Of a stretch of 9,266 nt of DNA, positions 1 to 5,780 are shown one piece after another. The notes under the pieces are model-generated. The model did not search any database. It saw only the letters and a program-made list of their open reading frames with translations, and had not been told where the DNA came from. Position numbers and translations under genes: made by a program. The stretch comes from Mageeibacillus sp. UBA1243 (lineage in GTDB: Bacteria > Bacillota > Clostridia > UBA1212): assembly GCA_002308595.1 (NCBI GenBank), contig DBWH01000033.1, forward strand, positions 1 through 9,266, in the 5' to 3' direction. Each line of letters opens with the position of its first letter. Position 1 is the first letter of the stretch.

Positions 1-62
1 CATAATACGAAAGCAGTCTGAGCACATATGTTGCCGTGGCAGACGAACAGTATTTTTGTCAT
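1..62 (-). CDS. Low-molecular-weight protein tyrosine phosphatase-like, N-terminal fragment with altered P-loop
   Basis: Only the first 20 codons are in the window; the gene runs off the left edge. The peptide begins MTKILFVCHGNIC, which matches the first beta strand and the start of the phosphate-binding loop of low-molecular-weight protein tyrosine phosphatases (cysteine-dependent phosphotyrosine or phosphoarginine phosphatases of the cytoplasm). The nucleophile Cys8 is present, but the family motif C-x5-R-S needs Arg14-Ser15, and here Ala14-Gln15 follow, then TAFVL, as if the usual RSPMAEFVL had been altered and shortened by two residues. The start at 60-62 is supported by a GAGGA ribosome-binding site about 7 bases upstream. 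Without the arginine the enzyme should be inactive, so this is either a pseudoenzyme, a decayed gene, or a sequencing error in this stretch. The family call rests on a short match. Confidence 0.55.
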   Translation of the reverse strand, partial: MTKILFVCHGNICAQTAFVL

Positions 63-94
63 GTCATTTTCCTCGTATGGGTCAAATGTAATTT

Positions 95-127
95 ACCGAA
101 ATCTATTTGGCAGGAATGTATTTCGGT
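95..127. repeat. 8-base inverted repeat upstream of the phosphatase-like gene
   Basis: ACCGAAAT at 95-102 is mirrored by ATTTCGGT at 120-127, with 17 bases between. It lies in the upstream region of the phosphatase-like gene (start at 62) and downstream of the toxin-antitoxin-like pair. No T-run follows on either strand, so a terminator is unlikely; an operator with half-sites about 25 bases apart, or the stem of a leader, would fit. Inference only. Confidence 0.3.
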
Positions 128-133
128 CAGCTC

Positions 134-166
134 AAACTTGCTTGTTCAAGTTGGACAAACAAGTTT
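134..166. repeat. Imperfect 33-base palindrome, copy 1 of the element framing the HTH-ART cassette
   Basis: Two 16-base arms (134-149 and 151-166) around a central G150 are complementary except at two pairs. The core is CTTGCTTGTTCAA-G-TTGGACAAACAAG. It matches the palindrome at 1537-1569 at 30 of 33 positions and in the same orientation. It overlaps the stop codon of the 161-residue partner gene (165-167) and lies about 72 bases upstream of the phosphatase-like start. It could be a second operator for the same regulator or a boundary repeat left by insertion of the cassette. It lacks a downstream T-run, so it is not a typical intrinsic terminator. Confidence 0.75.
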
Positions 167-650
167 AGACCTGATATAGGTAACTTTTCCTCATTATCTC
201 TTTTAATCGAAGATTCCTGTCAAAGATGTCTTCTGTCAGGCCGTTGAGTTCCAAAAGACTGCGGATGCACCATTCGGGATCCTGGGTATGATAGGTATAG
301 TAGACATCATTCATCTGTTTATAATTAAACAGTTTCAAAATGAATTTTGTTGAATGATTTCGCGTGTAAGATATATATCTATACATATAGCCTATCCAGA
401 AAAGAGCTTCGCGTGAGAACTTGATTTTCCCGTAGTCAGCCGGACCGAATTGATTTGTAATCGAATTGATACCTTCGACAACATCAAGTGACACCAAAGA
501 AGGATTGTTCAAGTCCAGCTCTCTCAGAAGATTTGAATGAAGGAATCTTCTGATAAAAATGCCGGTTGAACAATTGAGTTCAAGTGACTTTTCAAACAGC
601 TTTCCCTGGTACTCTGCGAGAAGCAGACCGTTGTGATCAAAATCTCTCAT
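165..650 (-). CDS. Partner protein of the HTH-DUF3990 gene, probable antitoxin of unnamed family
   Basis: A 161-residue soluble protein with no signal peptide or membrane segment. Its ATG shares four bases (ATGA, 647-650) with the stop of the upstream HTH-ART-like gene, which indicates translational coupling; a GAGGA site about 9 bases upstream also supports this start. Notable blocks are CSTGIFIRRFLHS (residues 27-39), FSREALFWIGYMYRYISYTR (about 78-97), and VYYTYHTQDPEWCIRSLLEL (about 115-134), a tyrosine- and aromatic-rich helical pattern. I recall similar proteins (FIRRFMNS, YWIGYIYRY, YYAYHTLDPE type) beside DUF3990 proteins in Clostridia, but I cannot search for this. The role as antitoxin, neutralising the ADP-ribosyltransferase-like protein, is inferred from the overlap and gene pairing; a helper or effector role is also possible. 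Confidence 0.7.
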   Translation of the reverse strand: MRDFDHNGLLLAEYQGKLFEKSLELNCSTGIFIRRFLHSNLLRELDLNNPSLVSLDVVEGINSITNQFGPADYGKIKFSREALFWIGYMYRYISYTRNHSTKFILKLFNYKQMNDVYYTYHTQDPEWCIRSLLELNGLTEDIFDRNLRLKEIMRKSYLYQV

Positions 651-1498
651 TTCAGTATTTCCTCGATATATTTCCCTGTTCTGAATTCTCTTTTTGCGAG
701 TTTCAGTTTTGTATCTATTGCAAATGCCCGATCGTTCAGGCTTTTTTTGCAGTCTTCCTTTTCGGGCGTGCAGATGTAGTATTTTTCAATCGGCGTTAGA
801 CTGTTTAATGCTGCAACGGTTCTAAACACAAATTGCAGACCGAGATTTGAAGCTGAGAGTGAGTGAAGTGCGACGTCGGCATTGATTTCTCCGTCGGCAA
901 ATTGAGCCATTATGTAAAACATTCTGTTGTCGGCAATTGGTGCTGCAACAATGTCTGCGGAATCAATCTGTGCAACGATTTCTTTGATAAGGTTGCACTG
1001 ATCATATTCTTTTAAGGTACCGCGATAATGGCATATTGCCAGCATCCATTCCAAAGAGCAGTCAAATTTATGAATTTTCAGTTTGTCAGGAGAGTAGCTG
1101 AATGAATAAACTGAAGAATTCTTGTTTTCACATACGAAAGCAAGTGCCTGGCTATATGATTCTCCTGTGTAAAACCCTTGCCCGAAATCACAATTCGGCC
1201 TTGACCCGTCATGAGTTATTGTCGAAAGACCTTCCTTTGAACCGTGAAACAAAACCTGCCTATACTGTTCCTTGGCCAGTTCTTCTTTGACAACATTGAT
1301 TCTGTAGCGTCCTTCATATACGTAAGAGTAAAATTTTTCACAAACGCTGTTTGTTGTTTTTCCGGTTTTTAAAATCTCGTCAAGAGTTGTTCTTGAAATG
1401 CCTGTTTTTTCTCCAAGTTCCATAGATGAGATTTTTTCTGATTCAAGAATAAACTCAATATCATTTTTAATATTGTAATCACATTTTACGGGAATCAT
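647..1498 (-). CDS. HTH domain fused to a DUF3990-type ADP-ribosyltransferase-like domain, probable toxin
   Basis: This 283-residue protein has two parts. Residues about 12-50 form a helix-turn-helix of Xre type (SSMELGEKTGISRTTLDEILK), with the recognition helix near 35-44. Residues about 80-245 resemble DUF3990, a family placed in the ADP-ribosyltransferase clan: the LFHGS strand (83-87), DFGQGFYTGES (104-114), the DIVAAPIADNRMF block (182-194) and LGLQFVFRTVAAL (219-231). ARTs of this kind transfer ADP-ribose from NAD to a protein or nucleic acid; the target here is unknown. In relatives I remember, the last block often reads FxTEKAL; here it is FRTVAAL, so I cannot assign the catalytic acid with certainty. 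The ATG at 1498 has an AGGAG site 8 bases upstream and the gene is followed by its 4-base-overlapping partner. The HTH suggests that the protein itself may bind the palindrome over its promoter. AT-rich composition suggests transfer. Confidence 0.75.
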   Translation of the reverse strand: MIPVKCDYNIKNDIEFILESEKISSMELGEKTGISRTTLDEILKTGKTTNSVCEKFYSYVYEGRYRINVVKEELAKEQYRQVLFHGSKEGLSTITHDGSRPNCDFGQGFYTGESYSQALAFVCENKNSSVYSFSYSPDKLKIHKFDCSLEWMLAICHYRGTLKEYDQCNLIKEIVAQIDSADIVAAPIADNRMFYIMAQFADGEINADVALHSLSASNLGLQFVFRTVAALNSLTPIEKYYICTPEKEDCKKSLNDRAFAIDTKLKLAKREFRTGKYIEEILK

Positions 1499-1523
1499 GA
1501 CCGCATCTCCTTTCTATTGGCTA

Positions 1524-1552
1524 ATTATACCATAGAAAGCTTGTTTGTTCAA
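1524..1552 (-). promoter_or_regulatory. Promoter of the HTH-ART operon
   Basis: Reading on the minus strand, TTGAAC (1547-1552) stands 17 bases before TATAAT (1524-1529), and TGG at 1530-1532 gives an extended -10. The start codon at 1498 follows after about 20 bases. The -35 box lies inside one arm of the 1540-1566 palindrome, so anything bound to the palindrome would block RNA polymerase. Confidence 0.8.
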
Positions 1553-1569
1553 GTTGAACAAACAAGTTT
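1537..1569. repeat. Perfect palindromic operator, copy 2 of the cassette-framing element
   Basis: CTTGTTTGTTCAA (1540-1552), a central G (1553) and TTGAACAAACAAG (1554-1566) form a perfect palindrome with 13-base arms; the match continues outward with one mismatch to 1536-1570. Its position over the -35 box of the operon is that of an autoregulatory operator, and the HTH on the first gene product is an obvious candidate binder. The near-copy at 134-166 lies at the other end of the cassette. Just right of this element, at about 1590, the sequence changes from AT-rich to GC-rich. Confidence 0.8.
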
Positions 1570-1656
1570 TCAAGAAAGAAATTCTTTACAGGCCGGATCT
1601 GCCGTTCCGGGAAGGCCGCGGTTTGTTAAGATGAGGCGGTAAGGGGTGTCCCGCGA
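1570..1656. other. Intergenic spacer between the divergent operons
   Basis: This stretch separates the minus-strand cassette from the plus-strand glycosidase promoter. It holds a short palindrome (AAAGAA-A-TTCTTT, 1575-1587) and a GC-rich inverted repeat (GGCCGGA at 1591-1597, TCCGG at 1606-1610 and GGCC at 1614-1617) that could fold as a bulged hairpin. I see no gene. No T-run makes it a clear terminator. Confidence 0.4.
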
Positions 1657-1685
1657 TTGACATAAGAAGTTTTTCAGCTTAGAAT
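1657..1685 (+). promoter_or_regulatory. Promoter of the glycosidase genes
   Basis: A consensus TTGACA (1657-1662) is separated by exactly 17 bases from TAGAAT (1680-1685), five of six matches to the -10 consensus. Transcription would begin near 1692, leaving a leader of about 60 bases before the ATG at 1755. This is the best housekeeping-type promoter in the window. Confidence 0.8.
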
Positions 1686-1708
1686 TACCACAGAGGAAAA
1701 CAGACCGG

Positions 1709-1734
1709 CCGGCGGCAAAACAGCTGCCGCCCGG
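1709..1734 (+). promoter_or_regulatory. Leader hairpin before the GH106-like gene
   Basis: CCGGCGGCA (1709-1717) can pair with TGCCGCCCGG (1725-1734), nine pairs with one bulged C and a 7-base loop. It sits in the transcribed leader, 11 bases before the GGAGG site at 1746-1750. It could protect the 5' end of the message or affect translation. There is no T-run after it. Confidence 0.35.
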
Positions 1735-1754
1735 GAATAATTCACGGAGGAATT

Positions 1755-3857
1755 ATGAAGGATTTTTACAGGCCGCTCAGGATCACGCACGGGTACTTTG
1801 GGTACGGTGACGGGGACAGTTATGCGACAAAGGTTGCAAAAATCGAGAGCCGCGTGAAGGAGCTCAAGGCGAAAGGTTTTGGCGGTATCGTGACGAACGT
1901 TGCCGACAAGGATTACCTGCACAACGAGACCGAGTGGGCGCTCATGAAGGAGAAGGAGCGGATCTGCCGCGAGAACGACATGCGGATGTGGCTGTACGAC
2001 GAGAAGGGCTACCCGAGCGGCGGTGCGTGGAAGGAGACTCTGACAAAACGGCCGGACTGCGAGGCGAGGGCGCTCGTTGTAGTGTCACGCGTGCTGAAAC
2101 CGGGCGAGAGCGGTGTTTTTGAGCTGCCGTACGGGCACGAGAAGACGCTGAATGTCCTTGGCTATTTCATGGAAGACGGTTTCGTGAGCGATGCGGAACT
2201 TGACAAAGGACCGGTATTATTCGGGAAAACCGCCAATGTGCCTGTCAGAAACGACGGCTGCGCGGACATGCTCGTGCTCGGCTTCTATCAGAAGAGGGCT
2301 TTTGAGGGTGCGCACTGCCAGAACAACGTCTGCGCGTCGAGGAGATACATTGACGTCAGCAGCGAGGAGGCCGTCGGCGAGTTCATAAACAACACTTACA
2401 GAAGGTACGCAGAGTGTCTTGCGGGGCATTTTGCGAAGGAAATCGGCGATCCGGGGCGCGACGCGACTGTCGAGGCGATTTTTACGGACGAGCCTTCCTA
2501 CATGGGGCACTACATCAACCACGGCATCAACACGCCAATGATCGACCACACCCCCGACCCTGACATCGTCCTCTACCCGGTGATAAACTGGGGCATGCAC
2601 GTTACCGCCAAGTTCATGGAGCTTTACGGCTACGACCTGACGGACAACCTTGCATATCTTTTTACGGGCGGTTCCGAAAAGGCAAGGCGCGTGCGGCACG
2701 ATTACAACAACCTCATGAGCCTGCTCTTCGAGCACAGCTTTTTCGAACAAATAGGTAAATACTGCGAGTCAAAAGGACTCATGTTCTCCGGCCACGTGCT
2801 TCTTGAGGACGAGCTCAAGCTCCACGTGAGGTTTGAGGGCAACATAATGCGTTTCCTCTCGCACATGCACGTCCCCGGCCTCGACATGCTTCAGTCTGTG
2901 CCTGAAATTGTGAGGCAGTTTGCCTTCACGCCCCTGCTTGTAAGGTCCGCAGCTGAGCTCTACGGGCGCAAACACGTTATGGATGAGGTTTCGGCCCACG
3001 CCCAGGGTGGAAATGTGACGGAGGAGCAGGTGACATGCTCGCTGATGCTTCAGCTTGCGCTGGGAGCAGATATTTTCACCTCCTATTACAACGACGGCCT
3101 CTACACGGAGGATTACTGGAGAATGCTTAACAAAGGGATATCTAAGGCTGCGGAGGGCCTTGGCGAGAGGGATTTCGGCAAGGCGGTGATCTACTACCCG
3201 GTGGACACGGTGATGTGTCTTCAGAAGCCGGGGACCGAGTTTGACAATGCTCCGGGGGAGCAGGGCCTAATAGACAGGTGCCAGGAGAATCTTGAGTCAG
3301 CTATGAATGTGTTCGTTGACGGCATGGTTCCCTTCATATTTGCGGACCCGGACGGCCTCACTGAAACTCTTGACAGAAAACCTCAGCTTGCGGTGGTGCC
3401 CGGCTGTCTCCTGACGCCAAGGACAAAAGCCTTCATCAGAGAACTCGCCAAGACCGCAAAAGTCATTTTCTACGATCCTGCGGGAGCGTTTAAGAACGGA
3501 TATGAGGAGGCGGAGAGCCTTGGCGCCGCGCTCCTTGCCGGCGAAGGCGCGGCGCCGGCGCTTGGCAAAAGCGGCGCTTTTGCCAAGCTGCGTGAGGAGC
3601 TGCCGGCCGGAGGTTTGACGGCTGACTGCTCCGGCCTCGTTGCGGCCTACGGCCGCAACGCCGCAGGCGCAAGGACCGCCCTCGTGGTCAACAGCGCCTC
3701 GAAAGAGGCGCGGGTCGCAGTTGGGAGGGCGGGCGCAGCACTGCCTGCGGCGGCAGCTCTGCCTGGCGGCCGGGCGCCGCGTTTGACCGCAGTTTGCGGC
3801 GCCACGGCCGCGGTGCTGCCCCCATACGGAGCGGTACTGCTCACCTGGAACGGGTAA
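1755..3857 (+). CDS. GH106-like glycoside hydrolase, cytoplasmic
   Basis: A 700-residue protein without signal peptide. Its N-terminal half resembles the TIM barrel of GH106-like proteins (family 106 contains alpha-L-rhamnosidases): RITHGYF (9-15), GFGGIVTNVADKDYL (41-55), MRMWLYDEKGYPSGGAW (76-92), FTDEPSYMGHYI (243-254, with Glu246 in the DEPS motif), and MFSGHVLLEDEL (343-354). Residues about 475-700 look like the later beta-rich part, ending LLTWNG after PPYGAVLL. The likely role is hydrolysis of a terminal sugar, perhaps rhamnose or a related glycoside, from an imported oligosaccharide; the exact substrate is not readable from sequence. The start is set by GGAGG (1746-1750), four bases before ATG. 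Residues about 585-690 are alanine- and glycine-rich and their DNA is much more GC-rich than the rest and full of hairpins. It is followed after 100 bases by a second putative glycosidase, probably in the same transcript. Confidence 0.75.
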   Translation: MKDFYRPLRITHGYFGYGDGDSYATKVAKIESRVKELKAKGFGGIVTNVADKDYLHNETEWALMKEKERICRENDMRMWLYDEKGYPSGGAWKETLTKRPDCEARALVVVSRVLKPGESGVFELPYGHEKTLNVLGYFMEDGFVSDAELDKGPVLFGKTANVPVRNDGCADMLVLGFYQKRAFEGAHCQNNVCASRRYIDVSSEEAVGEFINNTYRRYAECLAGHFAKEIGDPGRDATVEAIFTDEPSYMGHYINHGINTPMIDHTPDPDIVLYPVINWGMHVTAKFMELYGYDLTDNLAYLFTGGSEKARRVRHDYNNLMSLLFEHSFFEQIGKYCESKGLMFSGHVLLEDELKLHVRFEGNIMRFLSHMHVPGLDMLQSVPEIVRQFAFTPLLVRSAAELYGRKHVMDEVSAHAQGGNVTEEQVTCSLMLQLALGADIFTSYYNDGLYTEDYWRMLNKGISKAAEGLGERDFGKAVIYYPVDTVMCLQKPGTEFDNAPGEQGLIDRCQENLESAMNVFVDGMVPFIFADPDGLTETLDRKPQLAVVPGCLLTPRTKAFIRELAKTAKVIFYDPAGAFKNGYEEAESLGAALLAGEGAAPALGKSGAFAKLREELPAGGLTADCSGLVAAYGRNAAGARTALVVNSASKEARVAVGRAGAALPAAAALPGGRAPRLTAVCGATAAVLPPYGAVLLTWNG
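3522..3556. repeat. Hairpin 1 in the 3' end of the GH106-like gene
   Basis: GGCGCCGCGC (3522-3531) and GCGCGGCGCC (3547-3556) are perfect 10-base complementary arms around a 15-base loop whose CTT and AAG ends can extend the stem. All of it is coding sequence, for an alanine-rich stretch near residue 590-600. Confidence 0.7.
3560..3588. repeat. Hairpin 2 in the 3' end of the GH106-like gene
   Basis: GCTTGGCAAAAGC (3560-3572) and GCTTTTGCCAAGC (3576-3588) are perfect 13-base arms with a 3-base loop (GGC). It encodes LGKSGAFAK (602-610) and starts four bases after hairpin 1. A 13-base perfect stem in coding sequence is far more than GC content alone would give. Confidence 0.85.
3638..3660. repeat. 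Hairpin 3 in the 3' end of the GH106-like gene
   Basis: CGTTGCGGCC (3638-3647) and GGCCGCAACG (3651-3660) are perfect 10-base arms with a TAC loop, again with the tight 3-base loop seen in hairpin 2. It encodes LVAAYGRNA (628-636). Confidence 0.8.
3694..3711. repeat. Hairpin 4 in the 3' end of the GH106-like gene
   Basis: GCGCCTC (3694-3700) and GAGGCGC (3705-3711) pair perfectly around a GAAA loop, a stable GNRA tetraloop in RNA read from the plus strand. It encodes SASKEA (647-652). Confidence 0.7.
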
Positions 3858-3860
3858 AAA

Positions 3861-3880
3861 AACGCCTGCCAGGGCGGTTT
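3861..3880 (+). terminator. Weak hairpin after the GH106-like gene
   Basis: AACGCC (3861-3866) can pair with GGCGGTT (3873-3879) with one bulge and a 6-base loop, just after the stop codon at 3855-3857. The plus-strand T-run is only three bases, whereas the minus strand has seven, so it would act poorly as a plus-strand terminator. Read-through into the next gene is likely. Confidence 0.25.
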
Positions 3881-3957
3881 GGCGCTGCTTGGGGTATTGG
3901 CGGTAAAATAGGCAAATTAACCGGTAGAATAACACGGGAAAGAAGGGCAAATCAGAA

Positions 3958-5673
3958 TTGTTTTCGGAGCAAAACCCCTGGATTGCGGAGCGCGAAGCCA
4001 CGGTCTGCACCTGGAAATTTGACTACAACAGAGGCTACATCGGCAATATGTCGGTGTCGCTTCTCAACGACTTCATGAGCCTCTCTGACAGGCAGCTTTT
4101 TGATTACGCATCCATGATGAAGACCTGCGGCTTTACGGGCATTCAGGTCATGGATATCTGCGCCGCATGGAGGGCTTCGGGCTCTTACGAGACCGTTCAC
4201 GACAGGTTCAAGACTCTTTCCAAAGCCTGCCGCAGCATGGGTCTGAATTTTACCCTGTGGGCCTGGGCTGCAGAGTTTTCGGGTCACGGTTTTACGGAGC
4301 CCTTGGCGGTTTATAAAAACGCCGTAAGCGGTGAGCCCGCATATAAGGACCCAAAGGTTCTGGAGCTTTTTAACAGGTATTACGATATATATGCGGACCT
4401 TGCGCCTTACTGCGACCGGGTGATAGCGCATTTCTTTGATCCGGGAAACCTTGGCGACACGGAGAGCGTGATTTTCTTCCTGAAACTGTTCAGAGACAAG
4501 TTCAGGGCTAAAAACCCTGATGTGAAGATTGCTGTTGACACTTGGGGGTGCCCGGAAGGGTATCCGGAGGCCCTTGTGGAGGCGGGCATTGGCGATATCA
4601 TGCTTATGGAACTTCCTTTCCTTCCTGTGTGGCAGGCTCCGGGAAAACGGGCGGCCTTCAGGGAAGGCGTGAAAAAGCTGGGCTGCGGCCTTGGCGTGTG
4701 GGGCTGGTACACTGCGGACATGGAAATTGATCAGCTTGCGTACATGACAGTCAACAACAGGGTCCTGAAACAGGTTTTTAGCACTGTGCGGGAGCAGGGG
4801 GACAGCGTTCTGGTGCCTTCCTACTGGAGCGAGACCGATTCCTACCACATTTTGAACTATTTTTCGCTCTACGCTGCGGGACATCTCCTTCAAAATCCTG
4901 AGGATGATCCGGACAGGCTTCTTTATGAAAGCGCTTTTAAGCTTACGGGCTTTTCCGAAGACGCCAATGCTCTCACCGGCGTTCTCTCTCTCATCCGCGA
5001 CGCAAGGTCCGGCGACACCTGGGACACCTACTGGTGGGCCTCGGACAAATATGTTCTGAAAAACTGTGACTATAAATCAATAATTCCCCGGGCGGAGGAG
5101 GCAATCAAAACCCTTGAAAGCCTTTCCCAAAAGCCTGAGCCGGGGGAAGGGGCAATGAGGTTTCCTCTTGAGCGCAGAAAGCTTTACAGGCTGATGATCC
5201 CGCATATTCTCCAAATAAAACAGTTCGCGGAATTCTGCCGGGATCTTGACCTTGTGCGCCGCGAAAAAGAGCGTGGTGCCTCAAAAGAGAAGCTTCAGCA
5301 GATGGCAGACTCACTGAACCCTGAGATTCCCGAATACAACACGGTGACGGGTCTTTGGGGCCAGCCCGAGGCGCGGCAGGCCTTCCTCCTCTGCGAGGAG
5401 TTTTGCAATGCAAACGGGCTCAAGCCGCCCGAGCGGTCTGCCGCGGTCAAATTCAAGTTCAAAAGAAGGTTTGTAGACCGCCTGACCGTTGCCCAGCGCG
5501 GCAAAAGTGAGAAAGTGGTTGTGACGCCTGCGTTTTATGAGGGGTATCTCATTGGCGAGAAATTCGCAGATTCCATAATGGAAGAGCTTGCTTCTGAAGG
5601 GGTCCTGGAAAAAGACGGAGCCGGCGGCTATTGGCTTTCTAATTATGAGGAGTACAGGCTCGATTTCAATTGA
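3958..5673 (+). CDS. Putative TIM-barrel glycosidase of unrecognised family
   Basis: A 571-residue cytoplasmic protein with no signal peptide. I do not recognise the exact family. Its first 320 residues alternate strand and helix as a TIM barrel does: FTGIQVMDICAAW (59-71), LNFTLWAWAAEFSG (96-109), CDRVIAHFFDPGNLGD (152-167), VKIAVDTWGCPEG (189-201), IGDIMLMELPFLP (211-223), GLGVWGWYTADMEID (244-258) and VLVPSYW (284-290). Acidic residues at strand ends (Asp161, Asp194, Glu219, Asp254, Glu256) are candidate catalytic or sugar-binding residues, and tryptophans are frequent, as in glycosidases. Residues about 370-570 are helical. The frame is closed by a TAG at 3925-3927, and between this and the conserved region the only usual initiator is TTG at 3958, with an AGAAGGG site ten bases upstream. 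Position behind the GH106-like gene suggests both act on one glycan. Confidence 0.6.
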   Translation: MFSEQNPWIAEREATVCTWKFDYNRGYIGNMSVSLLNDFMSLSDRQLFDYASMMKTCGFTGIQVMDICAAWRASGSYETVHDRFKTLSKACRSMGLNFTLWAWAAEFSGHGFTEPLAVYKNAVSGEPAYKDPKVLELFNRYYDIYADLAPYCDRVIAHFFDPGNLGDTESVIFFLKLFRDKFRAKNPDVKIAVDTWGCPEGYPEALVEAGIGDIMLMELPFLPVWQAPGKRAAFREGVKKLGCGLGVWGWYTADMEIDQLAYMTVNNRVLKQVFSTVREQGDSVLVPSYWSETDSYHILNYFSLYAAGHLLQNPEDDPDRLLYESAFKLTGFSEDANALTGVLSLIRDARSGDTWDTYWWASDKYVLKNCDYKSIIPRAEEAIKTLESLSQKPEPGEGAMRFPLERRKLYRLMIPHILQIKQFAEFCRDLDLVRREKERGASKEKLQQMADSLNPEIPEYNTVTGLWGQPEARQAFLLCEEFCNANGLKPPERSAAVKFKFKRRFVDRLTVAQRGKSEKVVVTPAFYEGYLIGEKFADSIMEELASEGVLEKDGAGGYWLSNYEEYRLDFN

Positions 5674-5698
5674 GAGAAGAAGCAAAATCTGGTAGAAT
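5670..5698 (+). promoter_or_regulatory. Promoter of the topoisomerase III gene
   Basis: TTGAGA (5670-5675) and TAGAAT (5693-5698) are 17 bases apart, with TGG before the -10 giving an extended form. The -35 box overlaps the TGA stop of the preceding gene (5671-5673). It would let topB be transcribed apart from the glycosidases. The leader that follows contains a GGCGG (5704-5708) and CCGCC (5734-5738) inverted repeat. Confidence 0.6.
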
Positions 5699-5780
5699 GG
5701 TTCGGCGGCTCCGAGGGGGTTTTCAGAGGGTAACCGCCAAGGGACCGCAATCCAAAGAAACAATAACGGGCGGAGCTTAA

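Noticed and set aside
134..166. Palindrome as an intrinsic terminator of the HTH-ART operon
   Set aside because: No T-run follows on the minus strand, and its close match to the operator copy at 1537-1569 explains it better.
3297..4893. Long minus-strand open frames opposite the two glycosidase genes
   Set aside because: They overlap well-supported genes in full, encode low-complexity basic or proline-rich peptides with no motif, and are a by-product of the GC-rich plus-strand codons.
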